From assembly GCF_039975415.1 (NCBI RefSeq), contig NZ_JBDWHD010000006.1: 64,000 bases of DNA. The stretch is one strand, 5' to 3'. The translations under genes and the position numbers were made by a program. Positions 60,314 to 64,000 of the stretch are shown here, in pieces (positions within the stretch are counted from its first letter, which is position 1; each line of letters opens with the position of its first letter). This DNA is from Ascidiaceihabitans sp039975415. GTDB lineage: Bacteria > Pseudomonadota > Alphaproteobacteria > Rhodobacterales > Rhodobacteraceae. Under the pieces are notes generated by a model. That model saw nothing but the letters and a program-made list of their open reading frames with translations, was not told the origin of the DNA and did no database searches.

Positions 60314-61681
60314 ATGGTGAACGATCCAGATATTCTGAATGATCCGGCTTTTGCCGCCCGAGGGCGCACTTTTGAGGGAACGGATCAGAAAGCCCCTTTG
60401 CGCGATGGTCTTATCGCGGCGGGGCAATTTGATGATCTACAAACCGCAGGACGTTTTTATCCGATGGTCTGCGTATCTCTGGAAATTACACAACGCTGCA
60501 ACCTCGATTGTACGCTATGCTATTTGTCGGATCGCGCGGAGCTCGCCCACGATATTCCGTTGCCGATCTTGTTCACCCGCATTGCAATGATTGCGCAACA
60601 CTATGGACCGGGTACGCCAGTCCAGATTAGTGGTGGCGATCCCACGCTGCGGTCCACCGAAGATCTCGAGGCGATTTGTGCGGAAATCCGTCGCTTGGGT
60701 CTTCGGTCCTGCCTGATGACAAACGGAATCCGCGCCACACGCGCCATGCTAAGCCGCCTTGCAACGGCGGGGTTAGATGACGTCGCATTCCATGTCGACC
60801 TGACGGAAGAGCGCAAAGGCTACCCAACAGAAGCGAGCCTGAACACTGTAAGACGTGATTACATTGACAGGGCGAAGGGTCTTGGGTTGCGCATTCTTTT
60901 CAACACAACTGTATTTGACGGCAACATTGACGAATTGCCTTTGTTGGCGCAGTTTTTTCGCGATCACGCGGCGAATGTGACACTCGCGTCCTTTCAAATG
61001 GGTGCTGACACAGGGCGTGGCGTTTCAGATCATCATGCCAAGGCTGTGTCGCGCGATATTGTTTCTGACGCACTTTCAAAAGGGTTTGGAACGGACCTTC
61101 GGGCATCACTCGCCATCGGTCACCGCGAATGCAATCGGTACGACATTCTACTTGTCGCGGGCAAAAAGGCGATTTCGGCGACGCGCGATACATCGTTTTT
61201 GCGTCAACTTATTCCAGCGCTTGAAGACCCTAATGTAGAACGCAACGCGCCGGTGATTTGGCGCATGATCCGCCAAAAACCAGGGATTGCTTTGAAAGGG
61301 CTTTTCAAGGGGCTCGGTCTATTGTGGCAAATTCGCACTGGGCTGATCGCGGGCCGGGGGCGCGTGCACCGGCTGAGTGTTGTGATCCACAGCTTCATGG
61401 ATGCAGATCAATTGGACGCAGAGCGCTGTGCCTCATGTGTCTTCATGACGATGACATCGGATGGCCCGATATCCATGTGCGCCTTCAACGCCAAGCGTGA
61501 TGCACTTATCTTTAAACCGGTCCCTGTTCAAAAGGGTCAGCGCACTGAATGGTGGAGTGCGGCGACGGGGGAAGTAACCAAGTTGCCAGATCAAACAGAG
61601 CCAAAGTCTGCACCATTTAAGCTCTTGAAAGGGCGCCAACGTGCTCTGGCTGCGCGCGAGCGACAAATCCAGAAACCATGA
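60314..61681 (+). CDS. Radical SAM protein with extra cysteines
   Basis: 455 residues. The radical SAM cluster motif is CNLDCTLC near residue 63 (C-x3-C-x2-C), followed by SGGDPTLR and LMTNGIRATR for SAM binding. The C-terminal part has CASCVFMTMTSDGPISMCAF, cysteines that may hold an auxiliary cluster as in SPASM-like enzymes. No precursor peptide, methyltransferase or transporter gene is near, so its substrate is unknown. The start has only a weak ribosome-binding site. Confidence 0.82.
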   Translation: MVNDPDILNDPAFAARGRTFEGTDQKAPLRDGLIAAGQFDDLQTAGRFYPMVCVSLEITQRCNLDCTLCYLSDRAELAHDIPLPILFTRIAMIAQHYGPGTPVQISGGDPTLRSTEDLEAICAEIRRLGLRSCLMTNGIRATRAMLSRLATAGLDDVAFHVDLTEERKGYPTEASLNTVRRDYIDRAKGLGLRILFNTTVFDGNIDELPLLAQFFRDHAANVTLASFQMGADTGRGVSDHHAKAVSRDIVSDALSKGFGTDLRASLAIGHRECNRYDILLVAGKKAISATRDTSFLRQLIPALEDPNVERNAPVIWRMIRQKPGIALKGLFKGLGLLWQIRTGLIAGRGRVHRLSVVIHSFMDADQLDAERCASCVFMTMTSDGPISMCAFNAKRDALIFKPVPVQKGQRTEWWSAATGEVTKLPDQTEPKSAPFKLLKGRQRALAARERQIQKP

Positions 61682-62797
61682 CGTCCGACCTCATCGAACT
61701 TCGGTGTTCGTGGTTCTGAAGCGACGGCTTTCCCGAACGAGCGGAGGATAGGGAGACTGCCTTGCAACCAGCCTATCCAAAGTCCATGTCACGGCATCAG
61801 ATAAAATGGGTTTAGGCTTGGCCAAGGATTGCGTCTGATGCAATGTGATCGATTGGCATAGGCGCGCGAAGATTGGATTCTGAAAGCGGGCAACTGCATC
61901 GCGCTTTCTTGAAACCGGACGTTGATGCCGCCGCAGTGAAATAGTGTTTCTTCACGCACTGCCGACCTTAGGTGCGAAGACCGCCAAGGTCAGCTTTCTC
62001 CATCGTCTTGAAGAATCTGACCTAGCTTAAGCAGCAAATTCAACTGCCGATCACGCGCCGCCCTTTTGAGACCCGATCACTGGTAGCTCTGGCTTCTTCC
62101 ACTTGTGCAATTGCGCCCAGTAAGTGATGAGCTCCCGCTGCATGCGCCCCGTCGATGGTGACGCTGACGATGTCATGATCGGCAACGAATTGTTTCAACA
62201 ACTCGGGTAGCTTGGGAGTGTCAGCCCCTTTCGGGACATTGTTGTACAGTACCCTGCCGGGCAATGGTCAGGCAGGTTTGAATGGCGGCGTCACTGCACT
62301 GCTGTTGTCCGCCGCGCTTACCACTTGGCGGTGATGTCCAAACCATCTCTGGATCAAACCAACCTCTCACACATGCAAGCATATGCTGTCGGTCAAGGAT
62401 TTAACAACGATCCGCGTTGCTTCAAACCCGCATTGTAAGACGACCAATTCGTGGCCTAGTACTTTGTAGGCTCTCAACTGCTCATGGCCTTCAGCTATCA
62501 CATTGGATTCAACCCGTGAATCCCTTCAAACGATTTGTGGAATAAAGCCGTAAGGCCCCAAAAAACGCGTGTGAAAACGCAACCTGTATTGTACTTCTTG
62601 CGGTATTTCACCCAATGCAAAACGGCATTCAACGTCTGATGCCCCATCATTACCGCCCCTTTAGGGCCAAAAATGGATATATTTCACCTTCCGCGTATTA
62701 TTCCACACGCAGACATCGACAGCCCTAATATCGATTGGTAATATTTTCACTACCGAATTCATCGTTATATCAAATCCAATTTCGGAAGGCTGCCCAA
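61682..62797. other. Long non-coding stretch with mobile-element debris
   Basis: About 1.1 kb before the RTX-type gene. Apart from the possible transposase scrap at 62040-62264 I see no gene. The right end is AT-rich (ATATCGATTGGTAATATTTTC, 62729 onward, in part) and probably carries the RTX promoter. Confidence 0.3.
62040..62264 (-). pseudogene. Possible transposase fragment
   Basis: An open frame of 74 codons reads LPELLKQFVADHDIVSVTID followed by GAHAAGAHHLLG, similar in pattern to the second catalytic region of ISAs1-type transposases (a strand ending in an aspartate, then A-H). The match is weak, and nothing flanking completes the gene. Confidence 0.3.
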
Positions 62798-64000
62798 ATG
62801 ACCAAATTCACTCTTTTTGGAAACAACTCAGGCTTTTTTGGCGACGGATTCTTTGGCAATGATGGTGAAGTCAGCCCGGACCTCATATCGAACACCCCAA
62901 CAAAATTCGTGGTCAACAACCCTGACACCGGAATTACCACAACGTTGCTTGGAACAAACTTTGCGCTCGGTAACGACGGAGATCCTTCTTCAGGCACCAT
63001 CACCAGCATATCGATGTCCAGCAACAACGGGACCGTCCTTGAGGGGACAGTCACTGACATAAATTGGGGGTTCGTCGAACTTGTCGTTGCCTTGGATGAT
63101 ATATCTTTCGATGGCAACTTCCAACCCCTTGCCAATTTGTTGAACGGTGACGGACCGATCACGATTGACGGTTCCAATGCGCCAAACGGGCTGATCATGT
63201 TCGAGCTACTGCCACCAGAACTGACAGGATTGGTGACCCAGCCGATTACGGTGCTTGGATCAAGCCAGTTCGACAATCTTTACGGCGGCATTGGCAACGA
63301 TTCCATTGTCGTTGGTGCAGACAGCGGTGCATTTGACGGCGGCAATATCGAAGCGACATTGGGCAACGACACCATCGATTTTTCTAATGTCAGCGACACC
63401 AACTTCCAATTCTTCGATTACGCAGCGTTCGTGGACGGGGCCGTCACTTTCAATCTTGATGCCGTTGCCAACACGGGCACGATCACGGGCGCAGGTTTCA
63501 CAACCACACTGATAGACGTACGCCGCATCATGGAGGCAGACGGCATCGGGTTTGGCGCCAGCGAAATCAACGATGTCTTTAACATAGTGAACACTGATGA
63601 CGGCTGGTTCAATCTGTTTGGGGGCCAAGGGAATGATACCTTCAATGTCGAAATCGGTGGCGGAGGCCGGATCAGTTTTAATGAGGGTGCCGGGTCCAGC
63701 CCATTTTTTGGCCTGGTCGCCGATCTAAGCACCGGTATCGTCAGTAATGACGGTTTTGGCGGGCAGGACACAATCAACGCGACAGGTGACGGTCGACTGG
63801 AAATTCGCGCCACCGGCAACAACGACAGCATCATGGGCTCGGATCGCAACGATAGCTTTATCACCGAACAAGGCAACGACACCGTCGATGGTGGCGACGG
63901 GCAGGACCGGGTGCGCTATGACCGTTCGGGCGTGGATGCCGTCAACGTTGATCTGGCAGCACAAACAGCCAGCGGCACATGGGACGGCTTTGCCTTCACC
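62798..64000 (+). CDS. RTX-type (haemolysin-like calcium-binding) secreted protein, 5' part
   Basis: The frame is open from ATG 62798 to the window edge (401 codons). It begins MTKFTLFGNNSGFFGDGFFG with no Sec signal, as in type I secreted proteins. Glycine/aspartate-rich nonapeptide-like repeats appear at GGIGNDSIVVGADSG, GGQGNDTFNVEIGGGG and GNDTVDGGDGQDRVRYDRSG. A calcium-stabilised beta-roll and export by a type I system, usually signalled at the C-terminus, are expected. The enzymatic or adhesive part, if any, is beyond the window. Confidence 0.78.
   Translation, partial: MTKFTLFGNNSGFFGDGFFGNDGEVSPDLISNTPTKFVVNNPDTGITTTLLGTNFALGNDGDPSSGTITSISMSSNNGTVLEGTVTDINWGFVELVVALDDISFDGNFQPLANLLNGDGPITIDGSNAPNGLIMFELLPPELTGLVTQPITVLGSSQFDNLYGGIGNDSIVVGADSGAFDGGNIEATLGNDTIDFSNVSDTNFQFFDYAAFVDGAVTFNLDAVANTGTITGAGFTTTLIDVRRIMEADGIGFGASEINDVFNIVNTDDGWFNLFGGQGNDTFNVEIGGGGRISFNEGAGSSPFFGLVADLSTGIVSNDGFGGQDTINATGDGRLEIRATGNNDSIMGSDRNDSFITEQGNDTVDGGDGQDRVRYDRSGVDAVNVDLAAQTASGTWDGFAFT

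Overview
The window looks like a chromosomal segment of a marine alphaproteobacterium of the Roseobacter group (Rhodobacteraceae). The basis is GC-rich coding sequence, three-gene TRAP transporters, a quinoprotein (PQQ) alcohol-oxidation gene set, many CoA-dependent catabolic genes and an RTX-type secreted protein. No rRNA, tRNA or CRISPR array was seen. The genus is not determined.

Layout. 1-5937: end of an RpiB-type isomerase gene, then an accessory set for a periplasmic PQQ alcohol dehydrogenase (ABC permease and ATPase, a small exported protein, a YVTN beta-propeller, two binding proteins, a PedF-type cytochrome c); the dehydrogenase itself is not in the window. 6028-11154: a CoxG-like protein, ApbE flavin transferase and a NosR-like membrane flavo-iron-sulfur protein, an orphan ABC permease and a VWA protein. 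Three intergenic regions here share a TTGG(A/T)CCAA motif. 11229-14509: a DMT transporter, a type II restriction-modification pair and a broken transposase. 14659-29060: a catabolic cluster (two acyl-CoA ligases, acyl-CoA dehydrogenase, enoyl-CoA hydratase, MaoC hydratase, SDR, thiolase-like protein with its DUF35 partner, an alpha-methylacyl-CoA racemase, a flavin oxidoreductase, MarR regulator and a TRAP transporter). The set matches the enzyme types of peroxisomal branched-chain beta-oxidation.

29061-31693 is a gene graveyard (SNase pseudogene, a secreted protein interrupted by one stop codon, IS3 and integrase fragments). 31694-38845: a siderophore-iron uptake operon (TonB receptor, binding protein, two FecCD permeases, ATPase, DUF2218-SIP reductase). 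39342-42162: alpha/beta hydrolase, AraC regulator and small genes. 42676-48087: an unusual Gly/Asn-rich repeat protein next to a two-component system with its own periplasmic binding protein. 48345-48620: an internally deleted IS3 element.

48853-59676 is the most interesting region: homologues of all four upper-pathway phthalate enzymes (Rieske oxygenase, reductase, dihydrodiol dehydrogenase, dihydroxyphthalate decarboxylase) combined with a gentisate-dioxygenase-like cupin, a fumarylacetoacetate-hydrolase-family enzyme and a TRAP transporter. The palindrome AATTAGATATCTAATT in the divergent promoter recurs in front of the yceI gene beside a marR gene, which suggests one regulon. The usual phthalate route gives protocatechuate, not gentisate, so the substrate may be new. 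The window ends with a radical SAM gene and the first 401 codons of an RTX-type protein.
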